Below, piece by piece: positions 1 through 6,200 of a stretch of DNA of 12,574 nucleotides. Position numbers and translations under genes: made by a program. The DNA is from Gammaproteobacteria bacterium (lineage in GTDB: Bacteria > Pseudomonadota > Gammaproteobacteria > Pseudomonadales > Azotimanducaceae). The notes under the pieces are model-generated. The model ran no database searches. It saw only the letters and a program-made list of their open reading frames with translations, and had not been told where the DNA came from. Every line of letters begins with the position of its first letter. The stretch's first letter is position 1. Location: NCBI GenBank assembly GCA_002690405.1, contig NZEI01000078.1, positions 8,291 through 20,864 of the forward strand, written 5' to 3'.

Positions 1-1142
1 GTATTGTGATAATGCTGCAACGCGGGCTCGTTCCTGCCGAAGATATAGTGGTCCTGTGCTCCGGACGTAGCGCCCGCCTGGATTGTTGCCGCTGCTGCGT
101 AGTCTTCGTCGACGACAACCTTATTGAATCCCAAGAATCTGCTCTCCTCTAGAGCAGTCTTACCCTCTTTTCTTAAGTGGTCGAGCAGTGCTGGCCGCAA
201 ATAATAGGTGTGATACGTCTTCGACTTTGCCGGATCTTTTGGATCCGGATACATCTTGAGCATATCAACACCTGCAGGATCAACTAAAAATATGCAATTG
301 GGATAGAGAAAGTAAACGTTAAGGGTGACATCTCGATAGGGCCATTTTTCTATAGGTATATTGTGATCGTGCACATACTTAAATGGCTCCTTGCTAGCGA
401 ACACCATTCTGCTATTTCTTTCAAAGGTGTCCCAAGTCTGTAGGTTACCAACAATGTCATTTGCTAATGATGATTTGTGCAGTACATCAAAGTGATAGTT
501 CTCCCCAAAGGTGTCTATCGCTAATTTCCAGTTAATGCTCGCCTCGATTACCTGCTCCTCTGCAAAAGGATGCTCGTCTTTTAGCCAATTCCCGAAGTCT
601 TCTGAAAGACCTCCCATAACGTCAGCTTCGGTAAATGAACTGCCGACCGATGGTCGAACCCAGAGCATGCCATTGGCCTCTAGGCATGGTAATTCAGTGA
701 GGCCAAGGTCTTTTTTGTCTGCGCAACCGAAATGAGATTCTCGATTTATGGCGATCAGCTCACCGGTATTATCGAAGTTCCAAGCATGAAAGGGACAAAT
801 GAAGCGTCGTTTCCTGCCACGCCCTGGTGGCGCAATCTGCGCACCTCTGTGTCTGCAGATATTCAAAAAGGCGCGGAACTTGCCGTTCGCGTCGCGTGTA
901 AGCAAAAGCGGTTGGCCAGTCTCATTGGTGGCAAAGTAGGTGTCGTTGTCCGGTAAATCGGTGCTTAGGCCTAATAAAAGCGGAGTGTCTCGGAAAAACG
1001 TTTGCCTCTCCTGCTCCAACCGCTCCTTACACGTAAACTCCGAGACCGGAACTTTGACCGCATTGGCGGCTGACGCGCTCGAGTTGTCCAGAAAGCCGCT
1101 GGAAAGTTGAGAAAGCACTTTTAACTGCGTCTGTACATCCAT
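1..1142 (-). CDS. Rieske non-heme iron oxygenase, alpha (catalytic) subunit, 3' end cut by window edge
   Basis: The minus strand is open from ATG at 1142-1140 to the left edge, giving 380 residues without a stop; family members usually have about 420-460, so only the C-terminus is missing. The Rieske [2Fe-2S] motif is C96-x-H98, 17 residues, then C116-PF-H119. The mononuclear iron site follows the H-x4-H pattern at H217 and H222 (core GENYHFDVLH), with D347 in the DEDYAAAATIQ segment as probable third ligand. The residue that normally bridges the two metal centres (Asp in naphthalene dioxygenase) is E214 here, as in carnitine monooxygenase-type enzymes. Such enzymes hydroxylate organic substrates in the cytoplasm using electrons from a separate reductase. 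Neither a reductase nor a beta subunit is in the window. The start is the first ATG after an in-frame stop at 1164-1166; its Shine-Dalgarno is weak. The family is certain, the substrate unknown. Confidence 0.93.
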   Translation of the reverse strand, partial: MDVQTQLKVLSQLSSGFLDNSSASAANAVKVPVSEFTCKERLEQERQTFFRDTPLLLGLSTDLPDNDTYFATNETGQPLLLTRDANGKFRAFLNICRHRGAQIAPPGRGRKRRFICPFHAWNFDNTGELIAINRESHFGCADKKDLGLTELPCLEANGMLWVRPSVGSSFTEADVMGGLSEDFGNWLKDEHPFAEEQVIEASINWKLAIDTFGENYHFDVLHKSSLANDIVGNLQTWDTFERNSRMVFASKEPFKYVHDHNIPIEKWPYRDVTLNVYFLYPNCIFLVDPAGVDMLKMYPDPKDPAKSKTYHTYYLRPALLDHLRKEGKTALEESRFLGFNKVVVDEDYAAAATIQAGATSGAQDHYIFGRNEPALQHYHN

Positions 1143-1339
1143 AACAAAAGTCCAATGCTCGACTCAATAACAAAGCCTTTAGAACGTAGACGAAACGTAA
1201 ACTGAAAACCAGAGTTTCTGAGCAATGAAAACTAGCGTTTAAATCTTAGTCTCCAGCTACATAACGACTTTGCATTGTTGTAAGACAGTTTCAGTTTGGA
1301 TTTCTTCGAGCAGTTGCCGCCTCTAAATTCTGCGTCAAA

Positions 1340-1349
1340 GTTGGCCAAC
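1340..1349. promoter_or_regulatory. Perfect palindrome GTTGGCCAAC, possible operator
   Basis: This 10-bp perfect dyad lies in the gap upstream of the Rieske oxygenase gene, about 200 bp before its start codon. It could be a transcription-factor half-site pair. The position is rather far upstream and short palindromes arise by chance, so this is weak. Confidence 0.2.
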
Positions 1350-1403
1350 GGTTCAGCAAAGGCTACTCACCTAATTTTTTTGCTGCATTCATCGACTTAG
1401 TTT

Positions 1404-1418
1404 GCGCCTTCTAGGCGC
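1404..1418 (-). terminator. Small GC-rich hairpin just after the VOC gene
   Basis: GCGCCT and AGGCGC form a perfect 6-bp stem with a 3-nt loop, starting 6 nt beyond the stop codon of the VOC gene. No T-run follows on the minus strand, so it is not a classical intrinsic terminator. It may only stabilise the 3' end of the mRNA or be chance. Confidence 0.25.
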
Positions 1419-1423
1419 GCAGG

Positions 1424-2344
1424 CTAGGCCTGAACTAAGCGCAACATAATATTGCCCTCGCCGCGGGTATCAAAGTAGCTGCTGCGACCATCGGCACTTG
1501 TGCCCAGGCAAACTACCCCATTTTCTTGCATACGGGCTGTTTCATATACCAGATCAGCCACTGCAAACGAGATGTCATTCACGCCGTCGCCGCGCAACCC
1601 TAAAGACGCGGCATAAACGCTAGTGTCTGAGGTCGCTGTGAAAAAGTCGAACGTAAGCGGGCCTACCGCCACACTTTGACAAACGCTGCCAATCGCAGCG
1701 TCACTGACTGCCTCAGTCGCTTCAGGAAAACCGATGTCAGCATAGTAGGCGACCGTCGCAGCGAGATCTTTAACCCCAATACCTACGCCTAGAAAGCGCC
1801 ATGAGTTAACCAAGGGGTGTGCTTGATTGTTGGCTTTCCAGGCTTTTTCCCAGTCGGTTGCAGGCGGACGCAGGGAAATCATTAGATCTCCGTGCGTTCG
1901 AGTGTCGAGATAATTTTCTACAGTTTTACCATTGACTAGGGCGTTAAACATCAGCGCACAGCCTTTGCGTAAAAAGAATTCGGTATCGGCTTCGACAGAG
2001 GGTGTGTTAAAGCAAATGTGGTTTATACCAGGGCCTTTGCGAGCCAAATACTCGCTGAGAAACATACCGGGGCCCGGACGCATGGGGTAACACTCCAACT
2101 GGCAGTCGCCAATTTGGCTCTCGCCGTCGTTAAATGTGTGCGCACCACCCGTAGTATAAGTATTTGTTATCGGATCTCCTTCAAGAGTTTGATAGAAAGT
2201 CAGCGATCCCTCACCCGGCTCATAAGGTAATAACGGCTGAGGGCCAACGCTGACACCGACACCGATCGATTGAAAGTACCGCAACGTGGCATTGCGGTTA
2301 CCAATGGTCATGCCCACATGATTGAGTTCCCAGTCTTCTCCCAT
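1424..2344 (-). CDS. Two-domain VOC (glyoxalase/epimerase-fold) protein with degenerate second domain
   Basis: This 306-residue protein has two vicinal-oxygen-chelate domains, about residues 5-160 and 181-306. Domain 1 resembles methylmalonyl-CoA epimerase: it keeps H9 (LNHVG) and H109 (GINHICF), and E84 is a plausible third ligand. The C-terminal Glu of the family is replaced by S157 (DLMISL). Domain 2 keeps the fold signature (FLGVGIGVKDL, VNDISFAVADL) but has G186, D257 and R302 where His, His and Glu would bind metal. It is therefore unlikely to be a two-site enzyme, and it does not match type I extradiol dioxygenases, whose ligands sit in the C-terminal domain. The start is well supported: AGGAGG at 2351-2356 lies 6 nt upstream of ATG. 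The gene follows the SDR by 135 bp. Function is uncertain: epimerase, isomerase, lyase or a ligand-binding protein. Confidence 0.85.
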   Translation of the reverse strand: MGEDWELNHVGMTIGNRNATLRYFQSIGVGVSVGPQPLLPYEPGEGSLTFYQTLEGDPITNTYTTGGAHTFNDGESQIGDCQLECYPMRPGPGMFLSEYLARKGPGINHICFNTPSVEADTEFFLRKGCALMFNALVNGKTVENYLDTRTHGDLMISLRPPATDWEKAWKANNQAHPLVNSWRFLGVGIGVKDLAATVAYYADIGFPEATEAVSDAAIGSVCQSVAVGPLTFDFFTATSDTSVYAASLGLRGDGVNDISFAVADLVYETARMQENGVVCLGTSADGRSSYFDTRGEGNIMLRLVQA

Positions 2345-2406
2345 GCTCTACCTCCTCTTTCAACGCACTGTTGCTGATACTGACAGCCTGCCCAAATGAC
2401 ATTGCA

Positions 2407-2440
2407 GCTGAGCAGCGCGGCCGCGAACTCGGGCCTCAGC
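2407..2440. repeat. Inverted repeat GCTGAG/CTCAGC enclosing CGCGGCCGCG
   Basis: Six-base arms at 2407-2412 and 2435-2440 enclose a perfect 10-bp palindrome, CGCGGCCGCG (2416-2425). It lies in the 135-bp gap between the SDR stop and the VOC start. It could fold as an RNA structure that attenuates transcription or sets a processing point between the two genes. No T-run follows it on the minus strand. Function unproven. Confidence 0.3.
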
Positions 2441-2479
2441 GCAGACCCTGCCTACTAATCAAAAGCCTCGATGAGACAA

Positions 2480-3322
2480 CTAAGCCATATACCCACCGTC
2501 GACGCAGAGAATAGTTCCAGTGACATAGCTCGCTGCATCAGAGGCCAAAAACACTGCAGCATTGGCCATTTCTTCAAAGGTCGCTACCCGACCTAGCGGC
2601 AGGTTTTCTGGCCCGGTGGACCATGCCTCAAACTTTTCTTGTTCGCTCATTTCCGGGCGGGGTGGCGGCGGTTGCTTAGGTGCTCGATCAGGATTTTCGC
2701 GATAAAAGTCACCGGCTGGATGCTGTTCCCATTCTACCAGCGACGGCGCGATTGCATTGACCCGGACATTGGATGGACCCAGATACCGGCTGTATTGGCG
2801 CGTCATCATTGCAATGCCAGATTTGAGAATAGCGTAGTTACCCATACCTTTATCCGCGTGCGCTTTCAAACCACCGCGAGAGGTAAGATTGATAATGCTG
2901 CCGCTGCCCTGCGCCTGCATAATGGGTGCAACCGCCTGATGGGTATGCCAGTACCCCTTTAAGTTAACGTTAGTTAACTCGTCCCACCCCTGATCGTCCA
3001 GATCCAATAACGATTTACGATGATAGCGAACCGCCACATTCATAAGGATGTCGATACCGCCCAGCACATCCATAGCTTGGGTAACCAACTCGTCTACTTC
3101 CGATTTTTGGGAGATATCAGTTTTCACAGCAAGCGAGCGCCGACCCATACCCGCAATTTCATCAGCTACAGACTGTAATGCGCCGTCTTCATTGTTGACG
3201 TCTGTCACGATCACATCGGCGCCGGCTTCAGCCAAACCAAGAGCAAACCCCTTCCCCATATTTCTTCGGCCGCCGACCACAATTGCTTTCTTCCCTGCTA
3301 GCGAGAAATCTGCAAGCGCCAT
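2480..3322 (-). CDS. Short-chain dehydrogenase/reductase (SDR), classical type with variant motifs
   Basis: This is a 280-residue cytoplasmic NAD(P)-dependent oxidoreductase of the classical SDR family, which usually has about 250 residues. The cofactor loop is GGRRNMGKG (17-25), a variant of TGxxxGxG. D41 at the end of the second strand (VIVTD) suggests preference for NAD(H). The structural NNAG motif reads NVAV (95-98). The catalytic set is N120, S148, Y163 and K167 (YAILK). The C-terminus has the usual VTGTILCVDGG strand. An extra proline-rich loop at roughly 199-235, with four consecutive prolines, replaces the short substrate lid and accounts for the added length. The gene starts 26 bp after the quinone oxidoreductase, with GGGGG (3327-3331) as ribosome binding site, so the two are almost surely co-transcribed. 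It probably interconverts a hydroxyl and a ketone on the cluster's substrate. Confidence 0.93.
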   Translation of the reverse strand: MALADFSLAGKKAIVVGGRRNMGKGFALGLAEAGADVIVTDVNNEDGALQSVADEIAGMGRRSLAVKTDISQKSEVDELVTQAMDVLGGIDILMNVAVRYHRKSLLDLDDQGWDELTNVNLKGYWHTHQAVAPIMQAQGSGSIINLTSRGGLKAHADKGMGNYAILKSGIAMMTRQYSRYLGPSNVRVNAIAPSLVEWEQHPAGDFYRENPDRAPKQPPPPRPEMSEQEKFEAWSTGPENLPLGRVATFEEMANAAVFLASDAASYVTGTILCVDGGYMA

Positions 3323-3348
3323 GTTTCCCCCGTTTTACCTTTACTTCT

Positions 3349-4311
3349 TTAGGGTATGAGTATCACGCGTCCCACAGCTTGTCGAGATTCGATGTAAGCA
3401 TGAGCGGCCGCGGCTTCTGCTAGGGGATAAGTTCGATCGATCAGCATGCTGAGGCTTGCCGACGCCATTTGAGCGAGCAAGTCACGGATCATTTCATGCG
3501 CACGGGCCGTCGCCACTTCGGCCCCCAAAAATACTCCCGTGAGACTCTTGTTTCCCGGTGCAAGACCGCCAATGTCGATTTTACTGAAATCTCGACTGGC
3601 AGTACCGACACTAACTATGCGTCCACGGCGCCCGGCTGAGGCTATGCTCTTCTCAAGCACGTTGCCGCCAACTGGGTCGACCACCAAGTTCACCCCTTTG
3701 CGTTCGGTCAGACGCATAACTTCGTCGGTTAAATTCTGAGTGGCGTAGTTGATACCGGCATCCAACCCAAAATCAGCAAGACACGCCAAGCGCGCATCAG
3801 AGGAGGCAGTCGCGTAGACCGTGGCACCGGCTTGTTTCGCCAGTTGAATACAGGCGATTCCCACACCGCCCGCACCACCCTGCACAAGGACTGTTTCGTC
3901 AGCCCGCAGGCGTCCAAATTCAAACAACGCATCATGCGCGGTCCCGTAGGTTACCGGTATGCAGGCACCTTGATCAAAAGAGACATTGTCGGGCAGCGTC
4001 CAGCATGTGAAGCTCGACACCACCCGCTGCTCTGCGTGCGAACCCGCCCCACTGAGCGTCGTTACACGATCACCCACTTTAAAACCGCTCACTTCTGAGC
4101 CCAACTCTGAAATAACGCCCGCAGCGGTATAACCGACCACTTGGTCCTTACCTCCAGTTTCGATGAATGCACGAGCAAGCACGTCGCCTCCCTCGATGGA
4201 AATGGCCTTTACATCAATTTTGACATCTTTTGGACCACAAATCGGATCCGCGACGTCTTCATAACGGAAAACCTCCGGAGCTCCAGGTTGGTTGTAGACT
4301 GCTGCTTTCAT
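3349..4311 (-). CDS. Zinc-independent quinone oxidoreductase / MDR-family alcohol dehydrogenase-like protein
   Basis: The 320-residue length and motifs fit the NADPH:quinone oxidoreductase branch of the medium-chain dehydrogenase/reductase superfamily. An N-terminal GroES-like domain (about 1-125) is followed by a Rossmann domain with GGAGGVG (145-151) and the downstream IQLAKQ helix. The structural-zinc cysteine cluster of true alcohol dehydrogenases is absent. The C-terminus ends with the standard AVGRVILIP strand. Members reduce quinones or the double bond of enones and enoyl thioesters using NADPH in the cytoplasm. The start is supported by AAGGA (4321-4325) 9 nt upstream. It is the first gene of the leftward unit with the SDR and faces the amidohydrolase across a 98-bp divergent region. 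In this context an enone or enoyl reductase step is more likely than quinone detoxification, which is inference. Confidence 0.92.
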   Translation of the reverse strand: MKAAVYNQPGAPEVFRYEDVADPICGPKDVKIDVKAISIEGGDVLARAFIETGGKDQVVGYTAAGVISELGSEVSGFKVGDRVTTLSGAGSHAEQRVVSSFTCWTLPDNVSFDQGACIPVTYGTAHDALFEFGRLRADETVLVQGGAGGVGIACIQLAKQAGATVYATASSDARLACLADFGLDAGINYATQNLTDEVMRLTERKGVNLVVDPVGGNVLEKSIASAGRRGRIVSVGTASRDFSKIDIGGLAPGNKSLTGVFLGAEVATARAHEMIRDLLAQMASASLSMLIDRTYPLAEAAAAHAYIESRQAVGRVILIP

Positions 4312-4363
4312 TCTTTATCGTCCTTGTCTATAAGTTAATGTGGGGCTGAGTGTTTGGTTACCG

Positions 4364-4376
4364 CACTCTGCGAGTG
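4364..4376. promoter_or_regulatory. Inverted repeat CACTC-TGC-GAGTG, candidate operator
   Basis: This perfect 5-bp dyad with a 3-bp spacer lies near the middle of the divergent region, with an additional GAGTG copy 16 bp to the left in the same orientation as the right arm. The repetition of the half-site is the main reason to take it seriously. Confidence 0.35.
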
Positions 4377-4378
4377 GA

Positions 4379-4396
4379 TTAAGTAAAACAACTTAA
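4379..4396. promoter_or_regulatory. Inverted repeat TTAAGT-N6-ACTTAA, candidate operator
   Basis: This perfect 6-bp dyad with a 6-bp spacer (18 bp in all) overlaps the first base of the amidohydrolase Shine-Dalgarno. The size fits a TetR- or MarR-type site. A related half-site (TAAGTTAA) occurs near 4331-4338 on the quinone oxidoreductase side. It is AT-rich, so chance occurrence is possible. Confidence 0.35.
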
Positions 4397-4409
4397 GGGG
4401 GAATAGGAA

Positions 4410-6128
4410 ATGGCGCATGACATAATCATTCGGAACGGCCTCATAGTCGACGGATTACTCAATCCTGCCTATTCAGGCGATATTGCCATTGACGGCGACA
4501 CGATAAGCGCACTGGGTAAGGTAGACGCAAAAGGTCATCGAGAAATTGATGCCGAAGGCGCCGTTGTTACTCCCGGTTTTATCGATCTGCACACGCATAT
4601 GGATGCGCAAATTGGTTGGGATCCTCAGGTTACGCCGGCATCGTGGCACGGGGTCACGTCGATTCTCATGGGCAATTGCGGGGTTTCTTTCGCACCAGTA
4701 CGACCTCAAGATAAAGAACTATTGGCCGAAATGATGGAGTCAGTAGAGGACATTCCGAGACAAGCCATTCTGTCAGGACTGTCGTGGCAGTGGTCAAGCT
4801 TCGGCGAGTATCTGGACGCAATCGAGCAATGCAAACCTGCCGTCAATGTCGCGGCCTTGGTCGGTCATGCCGCCACTCGTTTCTATGTTATGGGTCCTCG
4901 TGCCGTAGAAGAGGCACCAACGGCAGATGACATTACTCAAATTGCCAAACTTGCCGGAAAATCTGTAAGAGAGGGCGCGATCGGATTTTCGGTAAATCGG
5001 TTGAAAGCCCATCGGCTTCCGGACGGACGCTGCATTCCGGGAACCTTCGCTCCAGAGGAAGAGCTTGTTGCAATCGCCAAAGAAGTAGGCGCCGCGGGCG
5101 GCATAATGCAAAGCGTAATCGAAGCGCATCCGTTAGATGAGGAAATGCGTATCATGCACAGGCAGCTAGAGGCAGCCGGCACCCACATGCTCTTTAGTGC
5201 TCCTTGGCTGCCGGGCAAAAATGGCGACAGTGCATACCAGCCGGCCATCGACTCAATGCGCGCAGCTGGGCTTAACGTTACTGGAACAACGCAACCCCGC
5301 GCTGCTGGGTTTTTATCTGGACTGAATACTTTTATCTTGTTTAGCCTGCGCTCAAAAAGTGAAAGTTGGCAAAAACTGCAGCGCACTCCAGTGCCAGAGC
5401 GGCTTGCTTTGATTAAAGACCAAGCGTTTCGCGAGCAACTTATTGCAGACGGAAAGGCCATGCAGCTCGCCGAGCACATTGGCCAAACCCTATCCTCGCC
5501 AAAGTTTGGGCTACCCTGCGAAAAGACTTTCTGGATGGGTAACGCTGAACGGCCCAATTACGCACATCAACCCGACCAATCATTAGCACATCTCGCCAAA
5601 GCCGCTGGCGAACATCCAGTAGAAACCTGGCTGCGTTTGCAGCTTGAATCCGACGGACAAGGTTTCTTCCACGTGCGCTTCGTAAACGAGGACCTGAGTG
5701 TGCTACCGAACTATATGGGTGCGGATTGGGTTGTACCCGGCGTCGGCGATGCGGGCGCTCATGTCAGTTTGATTATGGATGCAGGCTGGACCAGCTTCTT
5801 TATTTCGCACTGGCACAGAGATACTGGCACCTACTCGCTAGAAGAGACCATTCACATGCTGACCGCGAAGCAAAACCGTGTCCTTGGGCTGCCGGATCGT
5901 GGAGCGCTGATCGTCGGCAATAAAGCGGACATCAACGTTCTGGATATCGATCGGGTGGAAGAACGCCAGCCGCAAAGAGTCGAGGATTTCCCCGGCAATG
6001 CGCCGAGGCTTATCCAACGCGGCGTAGGCTATCGCCAAACACTCGTTAATGGCGAAGTCATACTGGAGAACGACGAACTCACAGGAACTCGAAGTGGCGT
6101 CATGCTACGCAATAACACAGGCGCTTGA
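4410..6128 (+). CDS. D-aminoacylase-like amidohydrolase (COG3653 type) lacking two expected metal-ligand histidines
   Basis: This 572-residue metal-dependent hydrolase has the two-part beta-sandwich of the amidohydrolase superfamily (1-55 and about 495-550) flanking a TIM barrel. Visible motifs are H61-T-H63 with D65 (DLHTHMD), C90 in GNCG (metal-bridging Cys of D-aminoacylases), D447 in GDAGAH, and the C-terminal DRGAL...ADINVLD strand. The family cleaves N-acyl-D-amino acids, other amides or cyclic amides in the cytoplasm. By hand alignment, the histidines of D-aminoacylase at the ends of strands 5 and 6 (SHIR and SHxK motifs) become V236 and A264, so only the first metal site looks complete. 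H240, H250 or H259 might substitute. AGGGGG 8 nt upstream supports the start. It is the only complete plus-strand gene here, divergent from the oxidoreductases and convergent with the carboxylase. Fold sure, substrate unknown. Confidence 0.9.
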   Translation: MAHDIIIRNGLIVDGLLNPAYSGDIAIDGDTISALGKVDAKGHREIDAEGAVVTPGFIDLHTHMDAQIGWDPQVTPASWHGVTSILMGNCGVSFAPVRPQDKELLAEMMESVEDIPRQAILSGLSWQWSSFGEYLDAIEQCKPAVNVAALVGHAATRFYVMGPRAVEEAPTADDITQIAKLAGKSVREGAIGFSVNRLKAHRLPDGRCIPGTFAPEEELVAIAKEVGAAGGIMQSVIEAHPLDEEMRIMHRQLEAAGTHMLFSAPWLPGKNGDSAYQPAIDSMRAAGLNVTGTTQPRAAGFLSGLNTFILFSLRSKSESWQKLQRTPVPERLALIKDQAFREQLIADGKAMQLAEHIGQTLSSPKFGLPCEKTFWMGNAERPNYAHQPDQSLAHLAKAAGEHPVETWLRLQLESDGQGFFHVRFVNEDLSVLPNYMGADWVVPGVGDAGAHVSLIMDAGWTSFFISHWHRDTGTYSLEETIHMLTAKQNRVLGLPDRGALIVGNKADINVLDIDRVEERQPQRVEDFPGNAPRLIQRGVGYRQTLVNGEVILENDELTGTRSGVMLRNNTGA

Positions 6129-6170
6129 GATCTGCAGTTAGTCCAGTACTCGGGCCGCAGTTACCGAGCT

Positions 6171-6198
6171 CGCTGAACGCTTCGAACTCGTCAGCGTT
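6171..6198. terminator. Inverted repeats between convergent genes
   Basis: The 72-bp gap between the convergent amidohydrolase and carboxylase genes holds two overlapping 6-bp dyads: CGCTGA/TCAGCG (6171-6176, 6191-6196) and AACGCT/AGCGTT (6176-6181, 6193-6198). They could form alternative hairpins in either transcript and serve as a bidirectional stop. Neither side has a clear T-run, so this is only a candidate. Confidence 0.25.
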
Positions 6199-6200
6199 GC

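Larger units (their letters stand above)
1143..1423. other. Intergenic region between the VOC gene and the Rieske oxygenase gene
   Basis: This 281-bp AT-richer stretch has no credible gene on either strand. It contains a perfect 10-bp palindrome GTTGGCCAAC (1340-1349), a tandem CAGTTTCAGTTT (1286-1297), a spaced inverted repeat AAACT/AGTTT (1199-1203 and 1213-1217), and a small hairpin just after the VOC stop. Its length suggests the oxygenase has its own promoter rather than depending only on read-through, but I see no convincing -35/-10 pair. Confidence 0.5.
4312..4409. promoter_or_regulatory. Divergent promoter region between quinone oxidoreductase and amidohydrolase genes
   Basis: This 98-bp gap must hold the promoters of both divergent genes. 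CACTC-TGC-GAGTG (4364-4376) is a perfect 5-bp dyad, and another GAGTG occurs at 4348-4352, so three half-sites lie in a 29-bp stretch. A second dyad, TTAAGT-AAAACA-ACTTAA (4379-4396), directly abuts the amidohydrolase ribosome binding site (AGGGGG, 4396-4401). Such an arrangement suits shared control by a dimeric repressor. No regulator gene is in the window and no strong sigma-70 promoter is obvious. Confidence 0.55.

Noticed and set aside
511..956. Two short plus-strand open frames at the left end
   Set aside because: Both are antisense to the Rieske oxygenase gene, whose Rieske motif and iron ligands are encoded on the minus strand across this stretch.
1424..2344. Reading the VOC protein as a type I extradiol ring-cleavage dioxygenase, which would fit beside a Rieske oxygenase
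   Set aside because: Those enzymes carry the His-His-Glu iron site in the C-terminal domain; here the corresponding residues are G186, D257 and R302.
3349..4311. Reading the MDR protein as a zinc alcohol dehydrogenase
   Set aside because: The catalytic and structural zinc ligands, including the four-cysteine lobe, are absent, and the length of 320 fits the quinone oxidoreductase branch.
4937..5557. Long open frame on the minus strand opposite the amidohydrolase
   Set aside because: It is fully antisense to a well-supported enzyme gene, has no recognisable domain, and shows the Ser/Pro/Ala-rich composition of an antisense frame.
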